A stretch of DNA of 64,000 nucleotides. It comes from Desulfobacterales bacterium. GTDB lineage: Bacteria > Desulfobacterota > Desulfobacteria > Desulfobacterales > SpSt-501. Below, one piece after another: positions 34,822 through 43,685 of the stretch. The position numbers were made by a program, and so were the translations under genes. Position 1 is the first letter of the stretch. Each line of letters begins with the position of its first letter. The notes below the pieces were generated by a model. The model searched no databases and was not told the origin of the DNA. It saw only the letters and a list, made by a program, of their open reading frames with translations. Where the stretch lies: NCBI GenBank assembly GCA_030834695.1, contig JAUQXK010000013.1:1-64000 (forward strand), given 5' to 3'.

Positions 34822-35589
34822 ATGAGTTCTTCCGAGCGAATCATCCGGTTGATCGAAACCGTGGTCTCCCATCAGCACACCGGCGTCCGGTTCGCCGAGA
34901 TCGTGGAAGAGACGGGAATCGCGAAGGCCACCGTTCATCGGCTTCTCGGCGAGCTGACCGGATTAGGGGTTCTGGCCTTCAGCCCCGACAGCAAGCGGTA
35001 TCGGGCGACGCTCAAACTCGCTTCCTTAGGGGCGGGGGTCATCGCCAACTTCAACCTTCGCAGCCATGTGCACCCTCAGCTGATCAAGCTGCACCAGGAA
35101 ACCAAGCATACCTGCAACATGGGCATCAAGCAGGGCGATGTCGGCATTTACACCGACAAGATCGAATCCCACGATTACGGCATCAAGCTTTTTTCGGAAG
35201 TCGGCAAGACCTTCCCCCTTTACTGCACGGCCCTGGGCAAAGTGCTGCTGGCCTACGGCCCGGCGGCCGAGAGAAAGCGGGTGCTCGCACTGCCCATGAA
35301 ACCCTTTACGCCCAAGACCGTGACGGACGCCCGCCGGCTGGTGCAGCAGCTGGCGGGCGTCCGCGAACAGGGCTACGCCTTGGATTCCGAAGAAATCACC
35401 CGAGGCATCATCTGCATCGCCGCGCCGGTGTTCGGTCCGCACGAAGACATCATCTGCGCCATCAGCATCACGTTTCCGGCCTATCTGGCCGAAGAACGCG
35501 GTCTCGAAGCGGATATCGAGGCCATCAAACGACATGCGGCTGCCATTTCGGGCATAACGGCCGGTGCCGGGCAGGTCAACGCCACTTGA
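34822..35589 (+). CDS. IclR-family transcriptional regulator
   Basis: A 255-residue regulator. Residues 1-60 form the winged helix (IRLIETVVSHQHTGVRFAEI, GIAKATVHRLLGELTGLGVL). The rest is the IclR effector domain, with TCNMGIKQGDVGIYTDKIESHDYG, YCTALGKVLLAY, SEEITRGIICIAAPVFG and ISITFPAYLAEE. KdgR, the regulator of pectin use, is of this family, so control of the surrounding kdu, kdg and TRAP genes by KDG or a related acid is likely. Palindromes just upstream suggest self-regulation. kduI follows 14 bases later. Confidence 0.92.
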   Translation: MSSSERIIRLIETVVSHQHTGVRFAEIVEETGIAKATVHRLLGELTGLGVLAFSPDSKRYRATLKLASLGAGVIANFNLRSHVHPQLIKLHQETKHTCNMGIKQGDVGIYTDKIESHDYGIKLFSEVGKTFPLYCTALGKVLLAYGPAAERKRVLALPMKPFTPKTVTDARRLVQQLAGVREQGYALDSEEITRGIICIAAPVFGPHEDIICAISITFPAYLAEERGLEADIEAIKRHAAAISGITAGAGQVNAT

Positions 35590-35603
35590 GAAAGGAACGT
35601 GAA

Positions 35604-36434
35604 ATGGAAATCCGACATGCCATTCACCCCGATCAGGCCGTGTATCTGGACACGGCGGAACTGCGGGAGCATTTCCTGATTCAAGACCTCTTCGTTCCCG
35701 GGGAGGTCAAGATGATTTACACCTATTACGACCGGCTCATGGTCGGCGGCGTGTGTCCGATCCGGGAAACCCGACTTGAGGCGGACCCGGCCGTCATCGG
35801 CGCCGCCAGCCTGCTCGAGCGGCGGGAGATGGGCATCATCAACATCGGCGGCGACGGGGCCGTGGCCGTCGACGGCAACCGGTTCGAGCTGGCGGCCAAA
35901 GACGGGCTCTTCATCGGCATGGGCGCCCGCGATGTGGCCTTCACCAGCGCCGATCCCAAACGTCCCGCCAAATTCTACTTCAACTGCGCTCCGGCCCACA
36001 CCGGCTACCCGGCCGCCAAAATCACGCCGGCCGATGCCGAGCCCGTCCATTTGGGCTCCCCGGAGAAAAGCAACCGCCGCGCCATCCGCAAATATTTCCA
36101 CCCGGACGGGATCAAGAGCTGCCAGCTGGTCATGGGGATGACGACGCTCGAGCCCGGGTCCGTCTGGAACACCATGCCGGTGCACACCCATCAGCGCCGA
36201 ATGGAGGCGTATCTCTATTTTGACATTCCCGCCGACGAGATCGTGATGCATTTCATGGGGGAGCCGTCCGAGACGCGGCACCTCGTGGTGCGCAGCGAGG
36301 AAGCGGTGCTCTCGCCGAGTTGGTCCATCCACTCGGGCGCCGGTACCTGCAGCTACACGTTCATCTGGGGGATGGTCGGTGAAAACCAGACCTTCACGGA
36401 CATGGATGCCGTACCCATGACGGCCTTGAAGTAG
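35604..36434 (+). CDS. kduI: 5-keto-4-deoxyuronate isomerase
   Basis: A 276-residue cupin-fold isomerase with the KduI pattern throughout: MEIRHAIHPDQAVYLDTAELREHFL at the start, MGIINIGGDGAV, RRAIRKYFHPDGIKSCQLVMGMTTLEPGSVWNTMP in the centre. The zinc ligands appear in HTHQRRMEAYLYF and IHSGAG. It converts 5-keto-4-deoxyuronate (DKI) from unsaturated uronates to DKII, which KduD then reduces to KDG. Its start follows AAAGGAA. It is co-directional with the IclR gene and TRAP system 2. Confidence 0.95.
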   Translation: MEIRHAIHPDQAVYLDTAELREHFLIQDLFVPGEVKMIYTYYDRLMVGGVCPIRETRLEADPAVIGAASLLERREMGIINIGGDGAVAVDGNRFELAAKDGLFIGMGARDVAFTSADPKRPAKFYFNCAPAHTGYPAAKITPADAEPVHLGSPEKSNRRAIRKYFHPDGIKSCQLVMGMTTLEPGSVWNTMPVHTHQRRMEAYLYFDIPADEIVMHFMGEPSETRHLVVRSEEAVLSPSWSIHSGAGTCSYTFIWGMVGENQTFTDMDAVPMTALK

Positions 36435-36473
36435 ATGTGAGCAGGCGCTCACCCCACACCAAAGGAGGGTAGG

Positions 36474-37451
36474 ATGAAAAAAGCGTTGGTTATTCTAATA
36501 ATGTCGGTCATCGCCGTTTCATTCGCTCAGGCCCAACCCATCCAAATGAAGCTCGGACATTTTGCCGCCGAATCCCACCCAGGCAACGTCGCGAGCAAGA
36601 TGTTCGCCGACGCGGTCGAGAAGCGGACGGAGGGAAAGATCAAGATCGCCATTTTCCCCAACAACGCCTTGGGTTCGCCGCCGGAAGTCCTCGAACAGAA
36701 CATTCTGGGCGCCGTGGACATGAGCCTGCCCACCCAGGGACAGCTCGGCAAGTACTCCAAGAAGTTCAACTGCGTGATGCTGCCGTTCATGTATGAGAAC
36801 TATACCCATGCGGACAAGGTCCTGGACGGCCCCTTCCTGGCCTGGGCCGCGGCCGATCTCGACAAGGCCGGACTGGTGTTTCTCTCCAACTGGGAGTGGG
36901 GGTTCCGCAACCTCACCAACAGCAAACGGCCGGTGAACACCCCCGACGACGTCAAGGGCCTCAAAGTGAGAACCCCGCCGGAGCTGCCGACCCAGGCAGC
37001 CATGGAGGCGCTGGGCGCCGTGGTGGCGACGATCAATTTCAACGAGCTTCAGATGGCGCTGAAGCAGGGTGTGGTCGACGGCCAGGAGAACCCGGTCGCG
37101 GTGATTTATGCGAACCAGCTCTATGAATCCCAGAAGCATCTGGCCATGACCGGGCACAACTACAACACGATGGTCCATGTGATCAGCAAAAAGGTCTGGG
37201 ACAAGCTCACCCCGGAGCAGCAGAAAATCATGAAGGAGGAGAGCGCCAAGGCCGGAAACTGGATGCGCAAAGCCGTGCGGGACGCCGAAGCCGACCAGAT
37301 CGAGAAGCTGAAGCAGGCCGGCGTGCAGGTGACCCTTCCGGACAAGGCCAAATTCAAGGCCTTGATGAAACCCGCCTATGAGCGGATGAATGCCATCGCC
37401 GGCGAGGAGAACATCGCGGCTTTCGTAAAGATGGTGGAAGCGGCCAAATAA
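36474..37451 (+). CDS. TRAP transporter substrate-binding protein, uronate system 2
   Basis: A 325-residue DctP-family protein with a signal peptide (LVILIMSVIAVSFAQA). Family segments are LGHFAAESHPGNVASKMFADAVEKRTEGKIKI, the Arg of the ligand pocket in LKVRTPPELPTQAAMEALGA, and MALKQGVVDGQENPVAVIY. Located between kduI and kduD, it should bind unsaturated or keto-deoxy uronates. The ribosome site AAAGGAGGG is strong. Confidence 0.92.
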   Translation: MKKALVILIMSVIAVSFAQAQPIQMKLGHFAAESHPGNVASKMFADAVEKRTEGKIKIAIFPNNALGSPPEVLEQNILGAVDMSLPTQGQLGKYSKKFNCVMLPFMYENYTHADKVLDGPFLAWAAADLDKAGLVFLSNWEWGFRNLTNSKRPVNTPDDVKGLKVRTPPELPTQAAMEALGAVVATINFNELQMALKQGVVDGQENPVAVIYANQLYESQKHLAMTGHNYNTMVHVISKKVWDKLTPEQQKIMKEESAKAGNWMRKAVRDAEADQIEKLKQAGVQVTLPDKAKFKALMKPAYERMNAIAGEENIAAFVKMVEAAK

Positions 37452-37508
37452 GCTGCGGGCCGGACCTCGAGAATTCGATCGGAACAACCGGGATGCAGGT
37501 GGGAACCG

Positions 37509-38786
37509 ATGCTGACGCTGCTGATCTTTGCCGTCTTGTTGGTGCTGATCATCATTGATCTGCCGATTGCCGTGGCGATCGGCCTCACGGCCATCGCGTT
37601 TTTCGTGGGACTGGGCAACGAATCGCTTCTGACCATGCTGCCCCAGAGGATGTATGCCTCCACCACCGGCTTCACCCTGCTGGCGGTGCCTTTTTTCATC
37701 CTGGCCGGCAACCTCATGAACACCGGCGGCATTACCAACCGCATCTTCCGATTCGCCAAGGCGGTCATCGGTCATCTCCCGGGAGGATTGGGGCAGGTCA
37801 GCATCATCGCAAACGTCATTTTCTCCGGGATGTCCGGCTCCGCTATCGCCGATGCGGCCGGGCTGGGGCAGGTCCTCCACAAGGCCATGGTGGACAACGG
37901 GTTCAAACCGAAGTTCTCGGCAGCCATTGTTGCGGCTGCCGCCACCATCGGGCCGGTGATTCCGCCCAGCATCCCGTTCGTCGTCTACGGGGCGTTGACC
38001 GGGGTATCGGTCAGCAAGCTGTTCTTAGCGGGCTTTATCCCCGGGATCATGATGGCGCTGGCCATGATGGCGGCGGTCGGGCTTCAGGCCAACCGCTATG
38101 GGCTGCCGAAGGAAACGCGCGCCGATTTCACGGAGGTGGCTGCTTCGGTCCGTGAAGCGTTTTTGCCCCTGTTGACGCCCGTCATCGTCATCGGCGGGAT
38201 CCTGACCGGGGTGTTCACCCCCACGGAAGCCGCCGTGGTGGCCACTCTCTATGCCCTGTTCCTGGGGTTTCTTTACGGGGACATCCGCTTCACGGATTTG
38301 CCCCGGATTTTTTGGACGTCCATCCGCCAAACCGTCAGCCTTCTATTTATCATCGCCACGGCCGGTTTTTTCGGCTGGTTCACGATCCACCAGCGCGTCC
38401 CCGATCAGATCATTTACAACTTCACCACGATGAGCGCCACGCCGGCCGGCATCGTCACCATGGTCATTGCCGTGGTGCTGGTTCTCGGGCTGTTTCTGGA
38501 GGGCAACGCCATCTTTATCATCACCATCCCCATTTTCGCGCCGGTGGCGCATAAATTCGGGATCGACCTGGTCAATTTCGGGGTGGTGATGACGCTCTTG
38601 ATCATGGTCGGGAACCTGACACCGCCGGTGGGAATGTGCCTTTTCGCGGTTTCAAGCTTCAGCAAGGTCAGCCTCGGTGAATTGTCGAAGGAGATTTGGC
38701 CTTACCTGGTGGGGATATTCATCGTCACGCTGGTCATTGCCTACATACCGGCCATCGGGACCTTTCTGCCGAATCTGTTAAATTAG
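37509..38786 (+). CDS. TRAP transporter large permease (DctM-like), system 2
   Basis: A 425-residue permease of about twelve helices, with LLAVPFFILAGNLMNTGGITNRIFRFA, FSGMSGSAIADAAGLGQVLHKAMVDNG, VIPPSIPFVVYGALTGVSV and NLTPPVGMCLFAVSS. Here the large subunit precedes the small one, the reverse of the other three TRAP systems in this window. The ribosome site is weak (AGGTGGG). Confidence 0.93.
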   Translation: MLTLLIFAVLLVLIIIDLPIAVAIGLTAIAFFVGLGNESLLTMLPQRMYASTTGFTLLAVPFFILAGNLMNTGGITNRIFRFAKAVIGHLPGGLGQVSIIANVIFSGMSGSAIADAAGLGQVLHKAMVDNGFKPKFSAAIVAAAATIGPVIPPSIPFVVYGALTGVSVSKLFLAGFIPGIMMALAMMAAVGLQANRYGLPKETRADFTEVAASVREAFLPLLTPVIVIGGILTGVFTPTEAAVVATLYALFLGFLYGDIRFTDLPRIFWTSIRQTVSLLFIIATAGFFGWFTIHQRVPDQIIYNFTTMSATPAGIVTMVIAVVLVLGLFLEGNAIFIITIPIFAPVAHKFGIDLVNFGVVMTLLIMVGNLTPPVGMCLFAVSSFSKVSLGELSKEIWPYLVGIFIVTLVIAYIPAIGTFLPNLLN

Positions 38787-38806
38787 CCGGACGGCAGGAG
38801 AACGAT

Positions 38807-39304
38807 ATGGTTTTTCTCAAATGGATGGACAAGGTCATCCTGCAGGCGCTCAAGGCAATGACGATGGCCTGTTTCGTCGCACTGACGATCCTGGTGTCCG
38901 CCAATGTCTTCGTGCGGTTTTTCCCGGTGGCCTCCCTGCACTGGTTCGATGAAATCATCGAGCTATTGTACGCCTACCTGGTTTTCTACGGGGCGGCGGC
39001 CCTGTGGATCACCCGTGAGCATTTCAGCGTGGGCGATTGGATCGGCGGCAGGGTCATCAAGGGCGACCGGGCGAGGCATTTCTACCGGCTGGTTCTCGAA
39101 GTGCTGGTGCTGGTCTTCTCTCTGGTTTTCTTTTCCTACTCGTTCAAGTTGACCGCCATGGCTCAGGACGTGACCAACGTCTTTGCCATTCCCAAGAGCG
39201 TTCTTTACTCTTGCATGCCCATCGCCGGCGCGGTCATGGTTGTTTATTCCATTCGCAACGTCATCCGGGAAATGATTCCTCTGATCCGGCGGACGGCCGG
39301 TTAG
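38807..39304 (+). CDS. TRAP transporter small membrane subunit (DctQ-like), system 2
   Basis: A 165-residue, four-helix DctQ protein: VSANVFVRFFPVASLHWFDEIIELLYAYLVFYGAAALWITREHFSVGDW and SVLYSCMPIAGAVMVVYSIRNVIREM. ATG 38807 follows GGCAGGAG. It comes after the dctM gene rather than before it, and the kduD gene follows 47 bases later. Confidence 0.88.
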   Translation: MVFLKWMDKVILQALKAMTMACFVALTILVSANVFVRFFPVASLHWFDEIIELLYAYLVFYGAAALWITREHFSVGDWIGGRVIKGDRARHFYRLVLEVLVLVFSLVFFSYSFKLTAMAQDVTNVFAIPKSVLYSCMPIAGAVMVVYSIRNVIREMIPLIRRTAG

Positions 39305-39351
39305 AGAGAAAACTGGAAAACATAAGCTCTGATGCCGAAGGGGTCGCGCAC

Positions 39352-40113
39352 ATGACACTCGAACATTTCAGCTTGGAGGGGAAAGTGGCCGTCGTCACCG
39401 GCGGCACGATCGGTCTGGGAGAAGCCATGGCCATCGGGCTGGCAGAGGCCGGTGCGGACATCGCGGCGGTTTATCACCTGGATCTGCCGCAGCATGTGGA
39501 GCGGTTCGAGCGCCTGGGGAGAAAATGGGTGGGCGTCCAGGCCGATCTCTCCAGCATCCAACCGGTCAACGACATCGTCCAGAAGGTGGTGGATGCCTAC
39601 GGCCATATCGACATCCTGGTCAACAACGCCGGGATCATCCGCCGCAACAAGTCCATCGACTTCAGCGAGAAGGACTGGGACGCGGTCATGGACATCAATT
39701 TGAAGACCCTGTTCTTCCTGTCACAGGCCGTCGCCCGGCAGTTCCTCAAGCAGGGCACCGGCGGCAAGATCATCAACATCGCCTCGATGCTGTCGTTTCA
39801 GGGCGGCATTCTGGTGCCTTCGTACACCGCGAGCAAAAGCGGCGTCATGGGGTTGACGAAGCTGCTCGCCTGCGAGTGGGCCCCGCACGGGATCAACGTC
39901 AATGCGATTGCACCGGGCTACATGGCGACCCGCAACACGCAAGCCATTCAGGACGACCCGGTCCGCAGCCGGCAGATCCTGGAGCGCATCCCCACCGGCC
40001 GTTGGGGGAAGCCGGACGACTTGAAGGGGGCCGTCGTTTTCCTGGCCTCCGAAGCGTCGAATTACGTGCAGGGGCACACCCTGGCCGTGGACGGGGGCTG
40101 GCTGGCCCGCTGA
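39352..40113 (+). CDS. kduD: 2-deoxy-D-gluconate 3-dehydrogenase / DKII reductase
   Basis: A 253-residue classical SDR, exactly the usual KduD length. It opens FSLEGKVAVVTGGTIGLGEAMAIGLAEAGADIA, then NNAGIIRR, the catalytic YTASKSGVMGLTKLLACEWAPHGINVNAIAPGYMATRNT, and ends GHTLAVDGGWLAR, all close to known KduD proteins. It reduces DKII to KDG, the substrate of KdgK. It completes, with kduI and TRAP system 2, a set for unsaturated uronates. Confidence 0.92.
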   Translation: MTLEHFSLEGKVAVVTGGTIGLGEAMAIGLAEAGADIAAVYHLDLPQHVERFERLGRKWVGVQADLSSIQPVNDIVQKVVDAYGHIDILVNNAGIIRRNKSIDFSEKDWDAVMDINLKTLFFLSQAVARQFLKQGTGGKIINIASMLSFQGGILVPSYTASKSGVMGLTKLLACEWAPHGINVNAIAPGYMATRNTQAIQDDPVRSRQILERIPTGRWGKPDDLKGAVVFLASEASNYVQGHTLAVDGGWLAR

Positions 40114-40195
40114 TTTCCCGGGTGCGGTCGGCCGAATTCTCAACCGAACGAACGTGCGATTCAACATGGTTGCCACCCAGAAAGGAAGGAGCTTT

Positions 40196-41191
40196 ATGAA
40201 AAACTCCAGGTACGTCGTTGCGTGGTCGGTCATCTGTGCGATGGCCGTCGTGTTCTGCACCGGCTCTCCCGCTCAGGCCCAGACGGTCCTCAAGCTCTCC
40301 GAGATCCATCCCAAGGGATACCCCACCGAGCTGGCGGACGAGGAGTTCGCCCGCCTCGTCGAACTCTACACCAAGGGGGGAATCAAGGTTGACGTCTTTC
40401 CCGGCGGGCAGATATCCGGCGACGAGAAAGTCGTCATCGAGCAGGTGAAGATCGGCGCCATCGCCATCGCCCGCGTCAGCTCCGGGGCGCTCGGTTCCTT
40501 CAACGCCCAGCTCAATGTCTTCGCTCTGCCCTTTCTTTTCGATTCAAAAGACCACATGTGGGCCTTCCTGAACGGCGACGCCGGACAGAAAATGCTGGCC
40601 GATCTCGCCCCTTCGGGCTTCATCGGCCTTTGCTGGTATGATGGCGGCGCCCGCTCGTTCTACGCCAACTATCCGCTCACCAAATTCGAGGATCTCAAGG
40701 GCAAGAAATACCGGGTCATGCCCAATCCGCTCCTGCCCAAGGTGGTCGAGGCGATGGGCGCTTCAGCCGTTCCCATGGCCGCTGGCCAGGTTTTCAGCGC
40801 GATTCAGACCGGCGTCATCGACGGCGCCGAGAACAATGCGCCTTCCCTGATTTCGTTCAACCACTATCAGGTGGCCAAGTGGTACCTTCTTGACGAGCAT
40901 CTGCGTCTGCCCGAAGTCCTCTTCATGAGCAAGATCGTCTGGGACAAGCTCGGTAAAGAGCAGCAGGCAGCCATCCGCAAGGCCGCTGTCGAGACGGTCG
41001 CCTTTCAGCGCCAGAAATGGGATGCCTATGAGATCGAGGCGCTTCAACAAGTCAAGGGCGGCGGCGTTACCGTAACACCCGTGACCGACTTCACCCCTTA
41101 CAAGAACGCGGTCAAACAACTGGTCGCCGATGAATCGCCGAAGTATGCCGAAACGATCAAGTCCATTGATGCCGTCCGACCGAAAAAGTGA
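40196..41191 (+). CDS. TRAP transporter substrate-binding protein, uronate system 3
   Basis: A 331-residue DctP-family protein with a signal peptide ending PAQAQ. Segments include LKLSEIHPKGYPTELADEEFARLV, KVDVFPGGQISGDEKVVIEQVKIG, KKYRVMPNPLLPKVVEAMGA (with the Arg of the pocket) and QTGVIDGAENNAPSLI. It heads the TRAP operon that leads into uxaE, larA-like, uxaC, gluconokinase and uxuB genes, so hexuronates such as galacturonate or glucuronate are the likely ligands. ATG 40196 follows AAAGGAAGGAG; a longer frame from 40154 is not needed. Confidence 0.92.
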   Translation: MKNSRYVVAWSVICAMAVVFCTGSPAQAQTVLKLSEIHPKGYPTELADEEFARLVELYTKGGIKVDVFPGGQISGDEKVVIEQVKIGAIAIARVSSGALGSFNAQLNVFALPFLFDSKDHMWAFLNGDAGQKMLADLAPSGFIGLCWYDGGARSFYANYPLTKFEDLKGKKYRVMPNPLLPKVVEAMGASAVPMAAGQVFSAIQTGVIDGAENNAPSLISFNHYQVAKWYLLDEHLRLPEVLFMSKIVWDKLGKEQQAAIRKAAVETVAFQRQKWDAYEIEALQQVKGGGVTVTPVTDFTPYKNAVKQLVADESPKYAETIKSIDAVRPKK

Positions 41192-41203
41192 GGAATTCCA
41201 CCG

Positions 41204-41242
41204 AAGGAGGAGCGGGGCCCCGCACTGGGCCTCCGCTCCTTT
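41204..41242 (+). other. Intercistronic hairpin after TRAP binding-protein gene
   Basis: Arms AAGGAGGAGCGGGGCCC and GGGCCTCCGCTCCTT pair with small interruptions between the binding-protein and dctQ genes of system 3. It occupies the same operon position as the hairpin at 30886-30924, but the sequences differ. No T-run follows. Confidence 0.6.
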
Positions 41243-41285
41243 GGTGCCAGCCTTCAACGGACCTCTATCCTAAAGGAGAGCCCCC

Positions 41286-41804
41286 GTGTTCAATAAAAGA
41301 GGCGGCATAAAGAAGCTTTTTCTGAGGATCGACCAGATCATCGAGGGTTTCGCGATCACCCTATTGGTCGCCATGATCCTGATCGTCTTTGTGGCGGTCG
41401 TTACCCGCAAGATTTTCGGGTTCGTCTTTGTCTGGTCCGAGGAGGTTACGCTCCTGTGCTTGACCTGGTTTACCTTCATGGGCATCGCCATCGGATTCCG
41501 CGAGCGGCTCCATTTGGGAATGGACCTTTTCGATAAACTGCCCAAGAATATCCTCGAGAAAAGCGATCGCCTCATCGACGGAGTCACTTTCCTCTTCGGC
41601 GTCTACCTGATCGTGTACGGCTGGGATTTCACCATAATGATGCAGGGATCCATCCTCGCCGCAACGCAGCTTCCGAACATGATCCAGTACATCGTCATGC
41701 CCATCACGGGTGTCCTGACATGCGCCTACTCCCTTCTCCAGCTACTCGGCAGGGACCTACGCCGCTACCACACCATCGAAGAGGAGATCAAGCGGGATGC
41801 CTGA
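41286..41804 (+). CDS. TRAP transporter small membrane subunit (DctQ-like), system 3
   Basis: A 172-residue, four-helix DctQ protein, starting at GTG behind AAAGGAGAG. Typical segments are VTRKIFGFVFVWSEEVTLLCLTWFTFMGIAIGFRERLHLGMDLF and MIQYIVMPITGVLTCAYSLLQLL. It overlaps the dctM start by 8 bases, implying coupled translation. Confidence 0.9.
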   Translation: MFNKRGGIKKLFLRIDQIIEGFAITLLVAMILIVFVAVVTRKIFGFVFVWSEEVTLLCLTWFTFMGIAIGFRERLHLGMDLFDKLPKNILEKSDRLIDGVTFLFGVYLIVYGWDFTIMMQGSILAATQLPNMIQYIVMPITGVLTCAYSLLQLLGRDLRRYHTIEEEIKRDA

Positions 41805-43101
41805 CAACACCGTCGCCATCTGGATTCTCTGCGCCAGCTTCATCGTTCTCCTCATCCTGCGCTTCCCGGTGGCTCTCGTCCTGGCGCTGTCATCCCTGGT
41901 GACGCTCGGGTATCTCCAGATGCCGATCGTGGTCGTGGCGCAGCAGACCCTGCAGGGCATCAACGCGTTTTCGTTGCTGGCCATCCCCTTTTTCATCATG
42001 ACCGGGCAGCTCCTCGGGGCGGGAGGGCTTGCCAACCGGATCGTCGACTTCGCCAACGTCTTTGTCGGGCGGCTTCCCGGAGGCCTTTCGATCGTCAACT
42101 CGGTGGCCTGCATGTTCTTCGGAAACTTGTCCGGATCCGCCGTCGCGGACACCTCCGCGATCGGATCGGTCATGATCCCGGTCATGAAGAACAAGGGCTA
42201 TTCGGCCGAGTACGCGGTCGGCGTTACGATCTCCTCGGCCATCCAGGGCGTGGTGGTCCCCCCGAGCCACAACCTCATCCTCTACTCGATCGTGGCCACG
42301 GGAGTCGTGGGCGGCCTCTCCGTCGGGAAGCTTTTCATGGCCGGGATCGTGCCCGGGCTCCTGCTGCTCCTCACGCTGTGCATCGTGGGTGTCATCATCA
42401 GCATCCGGCGCAACTACCCGAAGGGCGATCCGATCGACCGTCGGAGGATTCCTGCGATCATCTTCCACGGCTTCCTCTCGCTGACCCCGGCATTCTTCAT
42501 CCTGGGCTCCATCATCGGCGGCCTCGCCACCGCCACCGAGGCCGGCGCCCTGGCGGTGGTCTACTCTTTCTGTCTCGGGTTCTTCGGCTACCGCGAGCTC
42601 AAGCCCAAGCACCTCTGGCCGGTCCTGGTGCGGACCTTCCGTACCGTCCTGATGGTCTTCTTTCTCATCGGCACCTCGGCCGCCTTCGGATACACCATGA
42701 CGATTCTGCGCCTCCCGGACATCATCACGCAGGGCTTTCTGGAGATATCCCGCACCCCCTGGGTCATCCTGCTGATGATCAACATTCTCCTGCTCATCCT
42801 GGGCGGGCCGATGGACATGGCGCCGATGATCGTCATCCTGACCCCCATTCTGCTGCCCGTCTGCGTGAAGCTCGGCATGTCCCCGATCCAGTTCGGGCTC
42901 GTCCTGATCTTCAATGCAGGCATGGGCCTGCTGACGCCGCCGGTCGGCACGGTCCTCTTCGTGGGCTGCGCCATCGGCAAGGTGAGCGTGAACGCCGGAA
43001 CGAAGGCCATGATGCCCTTCTTCCTGGCCATGATGATCGTATTGTTTTTGATCACTTACTACCCACCCTTCACCATGTGGCTGCCGAGCTTCGTGAAGTA
43101 A
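41797..43101 (+). CDS. TRAP transporter large permease (DctM-like), system 3
   Basis: A 434-residue, about twelve-helix permease with SLLAIPFFIMTGQLLGAGGLANRIVDFANVFVG, NLSGSAVADTSAIGSVMIPVMKNKGY, VVVPPSHNLILYSIVATG and GMGLLTPPVGTVLFVGCAIG. The ribosome site AGAGGAGA lies inside dctQ. The cupin gene follows 20 bases later. Confidence 0.93.
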   Translation: MPDNTVAIWILCASFIVLLILRFPVALVLALSSLVTLGYLQMPIVVVAQQTLQGINAFSLLAIPFFIMTGQLLGAGGLANRIVDFANVFVGRLPGGLSIVNSVACMFFGNLSGSAVADTSAIGSVMIPVMKNKGYSAEYAVGVTISSAIQGVVVPPSHNLILYSIVATGVVGGLSVGKLFMAGIVPGLLLLLTLCIVGVIISIRRNYPKGDPIDRRRIPAIIFHGFLSLTPAFFILGSIIGGLATATEAGALAVVYSFCLGFFGYRELKPKHLWPVLVRTFRTVLMVFFLIGTSAAFGYTMTILRLPDIITQGFLEISRTPWVILLMINILLLILGGPMDMAPMIVILTPILLPVCVKLGMSPIQFGLVLIFNAGMGLLTPPVGTVLFVGCAIGKVSVNAGTKAMMPFFLAMMIVLFLITYYPPFTMWLPSFVK

Positions 43102-43121
43102 GGGCTGGAGGAGGATAGACC

Positions 43122-43460
43122 ATGGGAATCGTGAAGTTCTCCGAAGCAACCGTTACCCCCATCAGCGCGGGCCGCTCGCGCTACCTCGCCCACACGGATC
43201 ACCTCATGGCGGTCGTGGTCGATTTTAACGACGGGCCGGCATCTGCCCCCGACCCGCCGCACTCGCATCCGCACGAGCAGGTTTCCTACGTGGCCGCGGG
43301 TGAGCTCATCCTGGTCATGGGCGCAGAAAAAACACGCCTGTCCGCGGGCGACCTGTTCACCGTCCCCGCCGATGTGCCGCATGCCGTGCAGACGCTTACT
43401 CCGCACGTTCGCCTGGTCGACGCGTTCAATCCGATCCGCGAGGAATTTTTGGATCGATAA
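43122..43460 (+). CDS. Small cupin-domain protein
   Basis: A 112-residue single-domain cupin. The metal-binding motif is HSHPHEQVSYVAAGELIL (cupin 1) and the second is FTVPADVPHAVQTLTPHVRLVD (cupin 2). Such proteins appear near uronate genes as possible sugar-acid isomerases or binding proteins, but the role here is unknown. The strong GGAGGAGG ribosome site and 20-base gap from dctM place it in the same operon. A repeat element begins at its stop codon. Confidence 0.87.
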   Translation: MGIVKFSEATVTPISAGRSRYLAHTDHLMAVVVDFNDGPASAPDPPHSHPHEQVSYVAAGELILVMGAEKTRLSAGDLFTVPADVPHAVQTLTPHVRLVDAFNPIREEFLDR

Positions 43461-43603
43461 AGTTGATGGCTCGCAAACAGTCTGAAATTGCTTTTCTGCC
43501 ATTCCGGTGAAAGCCGGAATCAAACATCTACAAGCAGTTACAAATTTTCTAGACGCCGGCTTCCGCCGGAGTGACGGCTTTTTGCGAAGCCATCAAAGTT
43601 GAC
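43461..43603. repeat. MITE-like element with long terminal inverted repeats
   Basis: A 143-base element between the cupin and uxaE genes. The ends are AGTTGATGGCTCGCAAA and the near-complement TTTGCGAAGCCATCAAAGTTGAC. Inside are two further hairpin units, CATTCCGGTGAAAGCCGGAATC and CGCCGGCTTCCGCCGGAGTGACG. The first unit is nearly identical to the left end of the repeat at 5648-5733. No frame inside it is coding. It looks like a complete non-autonomous element of a family spread through this genome. Confidence 0.8.
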
Positions 43604-43685
43604 AGCTTAGGGCTTATGGCATAAAAATTTCCAACGAAGCTTATCTGTTGGTATGACGCCGGAGCGCCCCATTTCGGAGACCGGG

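Noticed and set aside
34728..35603. Long N-terminal extension of kduI
   Set aside because: The frame runs across the IclR-family gene in another frame and KduI is complete from ATG 35604.
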